NCBI GenBank assembly: GCA_932521025.1
Contig: OW051468.1
Location: 8,556,064-8,620,063 of the forward strand
DNA: 64,000 nucleotides
DNA from: Oscheius onirici
Taxonomy: Eukaryota; Nematoda; Chromadorea; Rhabditida; Rhabditidae
Reading direction: 5' to 3'
Below are positions 11,401-22,483 of this stretch, in pieces; positions within the stretch are counted from its first letter, which is position 1; each line of letters starts with the position of its first letter. Position numbers and translations under genes: made by a program. A model generated the notes under the pieces. The model saw only the letters and a list, made by a program, of their open reading frames with translations, did not search any database and was not told where the DNA came from.

Positions 11401-12284
11401 ACTGGTAGTGCTAAATTCTATGTTCACAAAAATTAAACTGATAAGGTACCTGTTTTTGAAGTAACTACGGTTCTTGTCACCGGCTGTCCTTCGATCGAAC
11501 CCGAAATGGCTACAGTCTCTCCTGGAGGAACAACTACCTGGACGAGTCCTTCGGTAACGTTGGTTCGTTGGATGTTGGTTCTCTGGGTCGTTGCAGTGGA
11601 ACGAGTCACTGAAATTTATGACTTAACACTAGTTTTTGCTTTCGTCCCTTTTTGGTTAGTTTTCTATTTTAATTTTAATTTTTTTTTAATTTTAAAGACA
11701 ATATTGTTCGAAAGTTTTATTGCTTTGCTTTTGTGACAAAAAAAAGTTAAAGGTCGTCTTTTTCGTGTTCTTGATCGTCAGTTTCTTTGGTCTTGGTACA
11801 AGAGGAGACTTCGTCTTTGATAGTCTGGCAGACTGCGACTGCATTATCGCGAATCGACTCTCCCAGACTTTTTACGATGTTCAGAATGGGAGAAGAGGTT
11901 GGCTCGGCTAAAAATAAGGGGAATCTTTGACAAACAACCGATGACATTTTTTACGAACCAAAAACAGTCTCATACTTTGTACCCTTCAAAAGCAGATTGT
12001 ACAATCAAATTTCCCAATCATAGTATCATATCTCAGTCCGAGATCTCCCTCGTCACTACCCTCCCCATCCCGAAATTTCTCAACAAACTAGACGGGGACA
12101 ACGACCACATGTGTTTTGTTGTTGCCCCCTAAAGTGCATGTTGTCGCGGACCCAGCGGCGGCACCGGGAAAGAGCCAAAACAAGATCGAAAGTACAAATA
12201 CCCACCATGTTGTTCTTGCGTGTTGGTCGATATGCCTGTCTGCTTCTGAGAAGACAGAGCGGGAAATTCGTCTTGTGAAAGCAT
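8422..12284 (-). CDS. Long amphipathic 11-mer repeat protein (perilipin-4/synuclein/LEA-like)
   Basis: Model with exons near 12284-12206, 11608-11450, 11410-11282, 11240-10789, 10746-9338, 9300-9199, 9159-9017, 8939-8854, 8813-8659 and 8598-8422, about 950 residues. The central part (exons 10746 and 11240) is built of 11-residue units rich in Ala, Thr, Val and Gly with spaced Lys/Asp/Glu, for example TGTAELAKDVT and VGTAVLAKDIT. They can be phased without gaps through much of the region. Such units form 11/3 amphipathic helices in perilipin-4, synucleins and group 3 LEA proteins. The flanks are charged and disordered (PPKEKTWIASVKRD, SDDDSAAEAD) and the C-terminus is ELVDQRSYL. No signal peptide is seen. 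A role on lipid droplets or membranes, or as a desiccation protectant, is inference. All junctions keep phase. Confidence 0.72.
11747..12284 (-). CDS. Possible short isoform of the 11-mer repeat gene
   Basis: Exon 1 (12284-12206, starting MLSQDEFPALSSQKQ) ends in phase 1. Two downstream acceptors are in the same phase: the one at 11608, leading into the long repeat protein, and one at 11907 after CCCTTATTTTTAG. The latter exon encodes AEPTSSPILNIVKSLGES followed by a charged tail ending DDQEHEKDDL and a stop at 11747-11749. Spliced together they give a protein of about 79 residues without the repeats. It could instead be a separate small gene sharing this first exon. Use of both acceptors is inferred from phase only. 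Confidence 0.5.
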
Positions 12285-13130
12285 TTTTGTGAAGTTTTTA
12301 AGCTGAAATTTCTGAGTTGAAAAGAGCGAAGTAAGAGAAGGAGAAGACGAAGCTGAAGAGAATTTTGAAAAAAGGCTTTAATAAGAGACTTTGATTGTTT
12401 ACGATGATGGGAACAAAAAAGGATGTTAGAAAACAAAATGGTTGAGAGAAAAATCAAATAACGTGATGTGCACATCACAACAAAGGAGAGCCAAAAATAG
12501 GAAAAGGACAGCTTACAAGAAGCTGGTTCGTGCTTACGGTAGTTCGTGTCGGGACCACACAGGAACGTTCCGGATTTGGCGCGCTTTCAAATTGAACCAG
12601 GATTGAACAGGATTCAAAAAGGCATCAAGAGAACAGCTTCTAAATTTGACTTAAAAACAGTCAACAGATACTTGCGTCAACAATCATTGTCTAGCAAGCC
12701 AAAAGAGTTTACATACGACTGGTAACTAAGATTTTGTGTTCCTAAAAATTAGAAGGTGAGGTGGGCAAGAAGGCTTGGGTAAACCGATGAAAAAATATAC
12801 CCTTTTCCATAAAAACGCCTTGTATTGAAGCACAGACACTTGTTTAGAACTGGAAGGAGCTTAAGTAGGAAAACCCTAGACATAGATCACGTGAATAGCA
12901 ACAAGAGCTTTTTGTCAACAAGAGACTCCGGCCTCTGCCTATTTATACTGGCTCTGCCCTTCTGTTTTCGTCCTTGTCGTATATATTTTCGAGGCGGGGT
13001 GAGTCCCTTTTGGTAAACAACACTCACGTGATCAAAAGATGGGGAAATTCTTTCAAATCCTTCTTCACAAATGCCTATCAAACTATATATTATTGAAAGA
13101 TCAGACAATAATTGGCTTTTTTCTTATAGA
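12285..13130. other. Intergenic stretch
   Basis: No convincing coding signal apart from a possible upstream exon of the next gene near 12950-12990, where a hydrophobic stretch (LCLFILALPFCF) precedes a GT donor at about 12990 but with mismatched phase. Otherwise AT-rich spacer. Confidence 0.4.
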
Positions 13131-13587
13131 AAATGGAGGCTGTCAGGAGAGCCTGGATCTGATGGAAAACTGTCAAGACCATCCTCTAGATGAGGAGATG
13201 ACGTTGGTAACTTGCGGAGCAGCAACAGCAAGCTGGGTGTACGTTGTTTTCTTAACTAGATACATGAGTACAATTCCCACTAGAATTTCATTTCCAGAAA
13301 GGACGAGACTACTGGCAAACTACGTCTCAACGTCCTGTGTGGAACAAAGATAGCTTCTAGTCACCAGCTACTTTTCGTGAACAAGGTAACCAGAGGACTG
13401 AATAGGGAAGGATTTAATTAAGGAAACGTCCATTTACAAACTAGATGAGGTCAACTTTGGATACCGTAACCTTTGTGTCAGGTGCAATTCTGAACAGTAT
13501 GTCTTCAACGAGACTGTAATAACCGATGCTACCTGCTTCTATGTGGACATTCCGATGCGCAATAGCAGTGGCGTCTTGACAAAGTAA
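13131..13587 (+). CDS. Small Cys-rich nematode protein, 5' end unresolved
   Basis: Three exons can be joined in phase: one from the acceptor at about 13130 (NGGCQESLDLMENCQDH, MTLVTCGAATASWV), one from about 13300 (KDETTGKLRLNVLCGTKI), and a last exon from about 13419 (ETSIYKLDEVNFGYRNLCVRC, then ITDATCFYVDIP). Stop is at 13585-13587. Introns are about 37-65 nt. The spacing of Cys pairs and the C..C...W...C pattern resemble small secreted nematode-specific domains (DUF281-like). That assignment is tentative. The signal peptide exon could not be found with matching phase. The fragment at 48435 looks related. Confidence 0.5.
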
Positions 13588-13744
13588 TCGTTACAAATGA
13601 AAACAGTACACATTGTGGTTGGATCGAATCAAAAGTTATTATCTTTGGTTCACTCAGTGCACTCTCTTCAGCAGGGAACTAACCCGTTCTTTGAAGAATC
13701 GGATGACCTTATTTTGCTGCAAGAATGAAAAACGAAGTTGTTCA

Positions 13745-13935
13745 AAGCACACATTTTATTCGCTCGACTCGAGCTTTCTAATCCACCTGCATTTCGGCTC
13801 GCACCTTTGAAGAACGTCGTACTCTCATCGTAGCGACACTTGTATTCCCATTTGCGATGAGGAGCAGAGTCGACAAGACCGAGAATGGCAGCAAGGCCGA
13901 GAATTTAGCGTTGACTATGGATTAGCAACATGCAG
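13745..13935 (-). pseudogene. Broken copy of the neighbouring Cys-rich peptide gene
   Basis: Reads like a degraded duplicate of the gene at 14123-14471. It keeps the LGLAAILGLVDSAP-type leader and the KWEYKC motif followed by a TACGACG...TTCTTCAA block. It has lost the whole middle Cys segment, and a deletion after KWEYKC shifts the frame so that the remaining cysteines are out of frame. The 3' flanks of both copies also match (CAAAGCACACATTTTATT versus CAGAGCACACACTTTATT), which supports a tandem duplication followed by decay. Confidence 0.6.
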
Positions 13936-14122
13936 AACAAACCAGAAGAAGAAAATTCATTGCGAGTCCAGGAAGCCACGGGAGGTACCCTGTTATATCA
14001 ATGGCGCTGCAACATATTTTTTTTTTTTGAAAGCGAATTTTAAAACTTCCCCTTCACACTGACGAAAAGCGAATCTGCGATGGAAAAAAAGAAAAATAAA
14101 TTTGTTCAGAGCACACACTTTA

Positions 14123-14471
14123 TTAGCGCGTTCCTGGTTTTCTCCTCCAAATGCACTTTGGCTCGCACCATTGAAGAACGTCGTCCTCGTCGTACCAGCA
14201 CTCGTAGACACACTTGTATTCCCATTTGGGACCAGAAGCCAGAGAATCTTCGCCGTGGTCGTCGTGTTGAGGCGTAGAAGTCAGGCCCTCGTCCGGTTTA
14301 CCAGGCAGCTGTTTGCTGGTGAGGCAATGATTGTTATTGCACTTTCCGGAGCAGTTGCTTTTGCTACACTTGGGCAGTCCTTGTACGATTGCGAAGAGAG
14401 CAGAAAAGCCGAGGATCTGAAACTGTTGGTTGAAGAAAGGAGAAGGCTGCTGACCAGGAGAAGAAGACGCA
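14123..14471 (-). CDS. Small secreted 8-cysteine protein
   Basis: Two exons. MRLLLL is joined across a 38-nt intron (GTCAGCAG...TTTCAG) to ILGFSALFAIVQG, giving a clean signal peptide. The mature part has two Cys clusters, CSKSNCSGKCNNNHC and CVYECWYDEDDVLQWCEPKC, separated by a Gly/Pro/His/Asp-rich linker. Eight cysteines suggest four disulfides. No family is recognised. The start was chosen because it gives a signal peptide and lies about 35-40 nt from a TATA box; reading straight through gives an unlikely N-terminus. Function unknown; a secreted effector or cuticle-associated peptide are guesses. A decayed copy lies just downstream at 13745-13935. Confidence 0.65.
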
Positions 14472-14504
14472 TGATGCCTTGGTGAATCGGAGAAATTGTG
14501 AGAG

Positions 14505-14511
14505 CTTTTAT
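14505..14511 (-). promoter_or_regulatory. TATA box of the 8-Cys peptide gene
   Basis: TATAAAA on the minus strand, 34-40 nt before the ATG at 14471, the same compact layout as the lectin promoters. Confidence 0.45.
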
Positions 14512-14649
14512 ATGAGCCCAGATTCATTTGCACAATGACGAGGAGCTCATTGGGCGTTCTGATGAGACTGTATGACGAGGTGAAACATCATGAAGAATGA
14601 ATCATTCACTTAATAAGAAAGAAAGCGAAGAAAACGTTTATTTTTCAGG

Positions 14650-15887
14650 TTAACCAAAAACAGTAGTGAGCAGCTGTTGAGGAAACCACGATTTAAAGTT
14701 GTAGTGTTTGGGGCCACATCCATTTAGCGAAGTTTTCACAAAGTGGTCATGTTCTGAGACTGAAGAACAATGTTTCATGGTCAACATTCCGGATTTTCCT
14801 AAGTAATCGTCAAAAAGAACGACGATTGCTCCTCGCGGAGCTGGATAGAAAGCTGCTCTGATCTGGCATCTGTTCGGGTAGAAATAGGAATCTTCGTAAT
14901 CGAACTCGACGTAGGGAGCATTGTAGCTTGTCTTGAAGCGATTCGGGTTAAATCGGATGTAGGAATCTGCTATTCGTAATTTGCAACCTTTAGCTGGCAT
15001 CTTTGAGGCGATTCTGGCTGTCATGTCGGTGATGTCGAACTGTTGCAAGACGTTCCGGCATTGACTGATCTTGATGCAAACCGACTCGACGTGAGAAAGA
15101 AGTTGAAGAGCATAATTTTCTGCATGCTCCAGAGCAACTGCTATGCAAAGTTTTTCCTGAAAGTGCCTTGTTATGGTGAAGCTGCTATAACTTTTGCCAA
15201 ATTTTCACTTTGCTTACTTTTCGTTACGGTATTTTACGTACACAAAATTCAGTAGGAATTCGAATACAATGGCTTGTACGCGCTTACGCAATTTTTCGCC
15301 GATGAAAAATATGCAACCTGTAAATTTGGCATAACGGTTTACCATTTTGTAGTCTGGTAGAAATGTCAAATCAAATTGCCAGCACTGTAGACTCATCGGC
15401 TTCAGATCAAAAATTTCCTTGACGACATGCCCATTTTTCGAAATTAAAATGGCTTTGGAGAAAACGCGATTTCGAATGAGCTGGACAACCATTTCTCGCA
15501 TTTCCTGCTCTGTCTGGAAAAGTATTTTGTTCGAAGGATTTCGCTTCAACTAACCACAAAATTTTCGAAATGTATCTTGGTGTAGACACAATGATGATTG
15601 GTCAAGATGTTTTTCTCCTGAAAGCATACTTCGTAAAATAGGGTTAGCAGTCTACCTTCCCATTGAAAACTTTTGAATAATCTAGTGTTTTAATGTAAGT
15701 GTTCCTGCTATCCTTTACAATGCGATACATGGACTGGCAGGTAGAGGCAAAAAGAGGGATATTCTTCGGAGTTTGCTGAATGTTTGTATCAGAAAAGTGA
15801 AGAAACTTTACTCACCTTTTTAACAATTTCCACAATCCATTTGCTCGGCAGATCGAGGAGGTTGAATATTGGTGTTGATGACTCCAT
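14650..15887 (-). CDS. F-box-like protein, nematode type
   Basis: Starts MESSTPIFNLLDLPSKW, continuing IVEIVKK across an intron into TPKNIPLFASTCQSMYRIVK. This fits an N-terminal F-box helix bundle (LPxxW..I..., C....R.), which would dock to Skp1 in an SCF ubiquitin ligase. Further exons give KVFNGKEKNILTNHHCVYTK, EMREMVVQLIRNRVFSKAIL and LQQFDITDMTARIASK, and end FPQQLLTTVFG with stop at 14650. An intron at about 15320-15138 was placed by phase (ACA G/TT GCT). The C-terminal substrate-binding part has no recognised domain. Nematodes carry large, fast-evolving F-box families, which fits the weak F-box consensus here. Confidence 0.6.
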
Positions 15888-16206
15888 ATATCACGAAAAA
15901 TAATGAAGATCTCGATTTCTACGTAAAATTATCGATTTCGACGTCAATTTTGAAAGCTTTTTCGAAGCAAAAGCAGGTAACATGTTTATTGGAGAGAAGA
16001 CGGGAAAATAATCGGACGGAAAATACTTAGGCACGGCACTTTGTACAGTAGAATTACTTTTTGGGTGTGGGAAAGGGTCAGTGAGGAAGAGCTAGTGGCC
16101 AATATTTACATATAGTGAGGTGTGTCCGAAGAATGAGCAACGAGGGGAGATGTGGCTTGGCGTAGTTTTGGAACCGGTAGGATGAAAATATGGAGAGGAA
16201 TATAGA

Positions 16207-19200
16207 CTAGATTTCAGGACGATCCGTCACGTTACTCTTGGCAGCAGCCACCTTGTTGTTTTTGTTACGACCTCGAGAGCCTTGTCTCTGGTTCGCTGCT
16301 ACATTGTTCCGCACTCGGTTCTGGGCTGCTGCTCCTAAACTTTCACGTTAACCCAAATAGAAAAATACTGACCTTTCGGCCGGCATGCTATCCTAATGTT
16401 GTCCAACATGATCAGTATGGCTGGCAGGAAGACGAGTCCGTGGAGGTTACAAAGAACCACACACAGGACCATCGTCTTTACGAACACTTCTGCCATGTAC
16501 AGGTTGACAAACAGAAGAGAACAGACGCAGAGAATTGTGGACAATGCTGCTTGTAAAGCTGGGAAGGCCACGGACGAGAGACAGTTGGCTAGACGGTCAG
16601 CTGGTCGAGACATTGGTCCTTCTTGGATTGTGGCCTGGTAGTAGTGATAGGAGACGTGTGCCGGAATGTCCACAGAGAATCCCACAGAGATGATCATGGC
16701 AGCCATGGTAATAGGATCAAGATCGGTTCCAGACAAGGAGAGAATTCCCAGGATTCCGCAACAGATTGACAGGACACATAGAGAGGCGATGGCGACAGTG
16801 AACACGTTGTTGAGGAAGACGAAGCAGACGAGACCCATACAGATCAAATTTCCAACAACTGACTAAAAAATTATAATAACTAATAATATTTTTGTGTTCA
16901 CGGACCTGCCAGGTGTCCGTCGGCATATTATCGATGAGATCCAAGTAAATTCCGTCCTCGTGGAAGACTGAAGCTCCGAAATCTCTGAAAGTCTTGTCTT
17001 TCCGCTTTACGAAGAAAAAATGTACTTGGCATACTTGTCGACGACCTCTCTCCACTGGTGGAGCATGACACCTCTCTCGTTCCAGTCGGACAGCTTGTCT
17101 CCGTGATATCCAGTTGTGAAGAAGAATCGGTCCAAAACTTGCTCACTAAATTTGTTAATCATGCTAAAAAATAATCTGTAACTCGCTCTGGCTCCGTTCC
17201 ATTCTTTAGTTTGACAAATCCGCTCCAAAAGTCGTATTCGGGCCAGACCAGGAAGTATTTCAGCTGCTGCTCGTTGAACCTTGTCACTTGTTGAGCTTCT
17301 ATAAGAGCTGCCGGAGTTGTGGGAGTGTCGTCTATTGTGGCCATTGTCGTGGATGCATCCTCGTCATAATCTTCGTCTTCTTCATCACTGAACGCTGAAA
17401 ATATTCAACTTTCTTTGCTAAACAAAAGAACTCACATCTCTGGAAGACCTGGAAATCTCTCATAAAGTAGTTACTTCCAGCTGGACCCCACGACTCTCCC
17501 CAGCTTCCGTTTAGACGCTCCATGTCTGCTACAAAGTTGTTCAGTTTCTGTAGTCGTTCAGGATCTGAGAGATTGCCGGGATTGGTCACGAAGACTGTAG
17601 CCATGGAGTAGTGGGGCACTTGGTACTCGACTCGAAGCTTGTCCAGCTAAAATTATAGTATTATTCGAAGAGGAAGAAAGGGGCGTGAGTCGAAATAGCA
17701 ATACAGATCTACTCCGCTGAAATTAGGATTAGCGGCGGAGGCGGCTACTGATTACGGTAGAAGTCGATGGTAGTGAAGGCGCGGAATTCAAATGTTGGTC
17801 TTACCTCCAAGAGCGGAGAATCGAGAGCAAACAGCTTTTGGGCAGTCAGATTGATGTTGATGATTGTGATGCCCTGAGACTCCAGTTCGAAATTTCAAGA
17901 AAATAACAAACGTAAATGGACAGAGCCAAGAATCCGAGGTAGAGTAGAACGATTCCCATGTAGACTGGCAAGGACGCCATGACGTCGACGTATCTTGTCA
18001 TGAACTTGGAAACGACAGGCTTTGTGACTTCGTGGAACTTTGAGGGTTGTCTCTGCAACGAAAGGCTTGAGAAGAAAATGTGTAAAATATACGGTAAGAG
18101 GTCTGTGGTGACGAGCAATGTTGACCCTGTTTTCATTGATGTTGATCTGAGTCTCCAGTTTGGGACCATCATCTCCGAATTCGTACTTTCCTACGATTGA
18201 CATCAGTGCGGCGAAGAAGGTCATCTGGAAGTCGTAACTTTTTGATTTAAAAACTAACTAACCTGGTAGATAAAGGCGAACCACATTGAGAGCATGTTTC
18301 CAGTACAGAGCATGGTAATTTCGGGAGATGATGTGAAGGATCCGACCAAATCGGCGAACATGTTGGTCAGACAGGAGATGAGAATGGCAGGACCTACTTC
18401 AGCCATTACCTAACATTTGGGGTTACGGTATCAAAAAGTCAAAAATCAAAAAAACCTCGCTCATTCTGTGTCCGACACTATCCTTCTTGGTAGGCGATTC
18501 TCTCATATGTTTTGTGACTCTTTGCCACTCATGCAGCATGAGATAGGACGAGTCGACTCCAATTGAGAGCACGAGGAACGGGATGACGCAGAGGATTGAA
18601 GCAAAACGGATTCCGCACAAGAACATGACTGCCAAGGCGGTAGAACAAGCCAGAAGAGGAGTCAGACAGGCGAAAATGGCCAGGGCAATCTGCGATTTGT
18701 TTACTCAAAAAATAAAAGCTACAATACCTTGTACCAGTTCTCCTGATGCATGTAGAGGGCTCTGATCATGACGGAACAGATACTGCAGAGACACATGATG
18801 GAGAAGCCGACGACCAGATACGGAACCATAATTGTTCCACTCCGAACCATTTCCTCTTCCACGTAAGACTGAGAATAGGCATAGATCTTCAGTCTACTCG
18901 ACTGGTACTGCTTCTCGAACACGTCGACCATCTTAATTTCCCAGTCTTTGACATCCTGGTCGGTCCAGCCATCGCGATGTTCGGCTCGGAATTGGAACGT
19001 GATCATCTTGACCGACTTCATGTTGGTAATGTGGCTCAGAGGGTCAGTCAGAGGACGGGTTTCATTGGATTCTGAGAAACGTTTAGAGGTAAAACAGATA
19101 ACACTAACCAAAGACGTGATCAGGACCACCGAGAAGCTTGGGAACATCGTCCCGAGACGGTTCGTCTCCAAAGAGATCGACTCCAAAGAAGCTCGGCTGT

Positions 19201-20269
19201 AGACTGAAGGTGATACCGTAAACAGTACTCAGGGGATAATTGAGCGATAGTCTGATGGTCGTTCCATTTGGTCCAGCATCCGTCAAAATTTGGTAACCGT
19301 TCTGAACCCAAACAGTACTCTTAGATTTCAAAAATACCCACATAGAACTGACGGAAAGGCTCATTGATCTGACAAAAAGAGTGACAGAACTCGTTGAAGC
19401 TCTCATTCTTGCCCGTCTTTCGGTTCAGCAGTGTGACATTCTTCGAGGCGTAGTTTAACACCTAAACGGGGGAGGCGGATGATTTTTGGCCAAGACCTGA
19501 ACGGAACCTTGATGGATTCGTCTAGATAATCTGGTCGCAACATGCTGCCGTTGTCTTTGGCCACAATGTACAAATAAGCAGCTACGGGCAGTCCGTCCGA
19601 GGAGAAAAAGTTCTTATATTCAGCCCATTCGTCGTTGGCTCTAGCTCCGTAGGGAGTATACCCGCTAATGTCGTTCCTCTGCCTAAAATCTTTCTTTTCA
19701 ACTGAAAAGGACAAAAAACTTACGGAGTCAGGACAATTTTAACCGTACAAATAGCTGAGACTATGAGACATATGGCGATGGCAGTCCAGGCATGGGTAGC
19801 AATGAAAAATCCCCACTTTCGAAACAGCTCGATGATTTTCCGAACAAAGCAGGGACCTAAACTTTATCTTTTTTATGCAGTCCAATTATTCATTTCTGTT
19901 GCACGATTCTCGATTTTTGGTTCAAAACATAAAAGAGGCGGAAATAGCGCACGCTGCAACTTCAGAACTTTTACGAGGTTCCGCTTTACAAGAATGTTCC
20001 GTGCAAAAGAGACAAAAATCACGTTCTGTGACCTTTTGCCCTAAACATGATCCAACTGGCACCTAGATCTGTATCTACAGGTGAGAGAAAACAACCCGCA
20101 AGTTTGCGGAACACCGCCAGATACCATCTCGACCCGATCTTTGAAGATTTTTTCTCGCAAACTGACCTTCGTCGTGAGCCGACTCTGCGTAGACGTCTAG
20201 CGATCGCTGTCCGATGAGAATCGACTGCCTTCGCGGCTTAATACTATGCGTTTCCATGTGAGGCGCCAT
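16207..20269 (-). CDS. Patched-related (PTR) sterol-sensing domain membrane protein
   Basis: Multi-exon gene encoding roughly 900-950 residues. The cytosolic N-terminus MAPHMETHSIKPRRQS leads to TM1 (FIATHAWTAIAICLIVSAIC), a large ectodomain, and the sterol-sensing block with FASILCVIPFLVLSIGVD and SSYLMLHEWQR. A second ectodomain and a second TM block follow. The second block carries the PTR signature TMAAMIISVGFSVDIPAH/VSYHYYQ and the acidic pair DLDPIT, which align with the RND-type proton-relay region. The C-terminal tail is basic (RQGSRGRNKNNK). PTR proteins in nematodes act in cuticle formation, moulting and lipid or membrane traffic (family knowledge). An acceptor (CTTCCAG) lies 6 nt before the ATG, fitting trans-splicing. 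Confidence 0.88.
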
Positions 20270-22449
20270 CTGGCCCTGGAAGAAGCAGTTTATTGAAGGT
20301 GAAGAACAAGAGGAGGAAAGACCGAATGGGGGCTAATATAGATGTTCTGTCTGGGAGTGGAACGGGAATTAATAGAATGGAAAACACTTGATGGAAAGAG
20401 CGGTATGGACTGTTCCAGATAAAGACAAAAAATTCGTGAGCTGTTCTACTTTCAATTTTACAGAACCCGGGCAGTTAAAGGCGGTTTTTCGAATGAATTG
20501 GCTGACTTGTCAAGTCTCCTCAAACGCTTCCCTGCCCAGTCACCCTCCAAAGAGTGTCGTCTGCTTCTACTCTTCTAGGTAGTTTTTCTTTTGTTTCCTA
20601 CAGACACAATCCTATCACAGACAATCAGGCATTGCTAACAGTAGGTGCTCTCTAATATTTACGTTCTTTTGAGAGAAAGATGGCATTTGGGATTGTAAGG
20701 GACAAGGTTCGAAACAACGCTCAGTCTTCCCAGGCACTTTGAATCTCTTGGAGTCCACAACGGTGTTTGACATAGTTCTTGGAGTTCTTGAATTTTTATT
20801 AGGGGAAGACTGAAAGAGCACTGAAAATATCAGACTGGCAACATGCGATACATTTTCCCTGCATGCAATCTAGGGAATGGAAAAGTAGGAAACGAATAGT
20901 GAGAAAGTTTTTTGTAGAATAAGGTGTTGAAAGATTTCGTCTTGATAATTCTAAACGGAACAAAAAAATGTTCATGGTGTAACTAATCTCAAAGCGTCAT
21001 CGAAGCATTTTTGAGATCTTATGGGAACAGCCAAGGCTATAGATGGCTCAAGGTTAGCTTCCGCCATTATTCAATGCTCTAGAAACTGTCGAAAACGAAG
21101 TAGGAAAATGATATGTGAACAGGACCATTTGGCTATTTAAATGCCCCGGGTCCTTAAGTTGTAAGCACTTAACAAAAGTATCAAAACATCTCTCAACCAG
21201 TCGCGCTCTCTATACCCACCTTGAACTCCTAATAGATAAACAAACACGATCACGAGACGATCATTTTTGACATAAACAGAATAAAAGTTTTTTGGTATAA
21301 GTGGACAAGCCACTTGTTAGACCTCCTACGCGTCCGTGACCTCAAGGTTCGGATGACGATGAGGAGGGAGTACTGGATTCAGCGAACTGTGGAAGAGACT
21401 CTTGACCATTTTAGAAGGATTGGTCACATTGGGGGCAATTAGGGAGCAGAATACAGAAAAGTTTAGTCATAATGGAACAAAATTATGTGTTCTGTCTCCC
21501 AGTTTATTGGTGGTTTATGAACCGAAAGATTTCTCCAATAAACAAGGCAAATTAAGAACCGGTTCTAGCAAAAAAAAGCTCAAAAAACTGTTAAAGGATT
21601 TAAAAGCTTGAGAAAATTTGAAGGGAATACCTCCCATTTTTCACGATCCATAATGTGCGGCCGTCTGTCCAACAAAACTTCCGTATTTTAAACTGGTCGT
21701 CGCGTCGTTGAAAAAGAGGCCTGACCTTTACTAGGGAAGGGGAAGATTTCTTGGGAAAATTTTTTATATTTGGAAGAGAATTGTGAGAAAATGATGTCAT
21801 TAGGGAGAGAGAGACGCCCTTTTAGACGTCAAAGTTTGGTGAAGTCTGTCTCTCTTTGCACGAATCGAAGCAGCTTCTTTTTTAAAGTCACAATCAATGA
21901 TTAGCGTGGAAATTGTTCAAAAATGGTCCGACCAGCAAAAAAGTTTTTCTAAAATGAAAAAAACGGGTTTGAAATAGTGAGAGACCGTTCCAAGCAGTCA
22001 GGAAGTAACAGTGGACAAAAATTGGAATGGTTTGGGTGATCAAACAGATTCAGGATTTGTTCGCAGGGCGATTAGGACAGAGTCTCTACAGTCTCAAACC
22101 ACCCCGTTTTGCTGCTCTGGCTCACGTTCCAAGCGCCTAGACATGTCAGAAGACCTCTCTTACTTTGAATGCCAGTCTCTCTCTTTGTCAATACCAAAAA
22201 AGGTAACATTTTCCTTCCTTGTACACCAAGGCACACATGTTCGAAAAATCGCTTAACCCGCTAAAAAAAATTTTTCTTTCGTCACGAGAGAAAGCGTCAC
22301 AAAATTGGTCGACCATTAAGTAGCCAGTAGTCTCGAGAAAGCACAACAGGGAAGAGTCAATGCGGCAGAAGAAAGGACGGCCCTTGTACCTTTTACAAGA
22401 GCGTGACGAGATTCAGGTTTCGAGGGGCAAGAAATCGATTGATCGCCCT

Positions 22450-22483
<34 letters not shown>

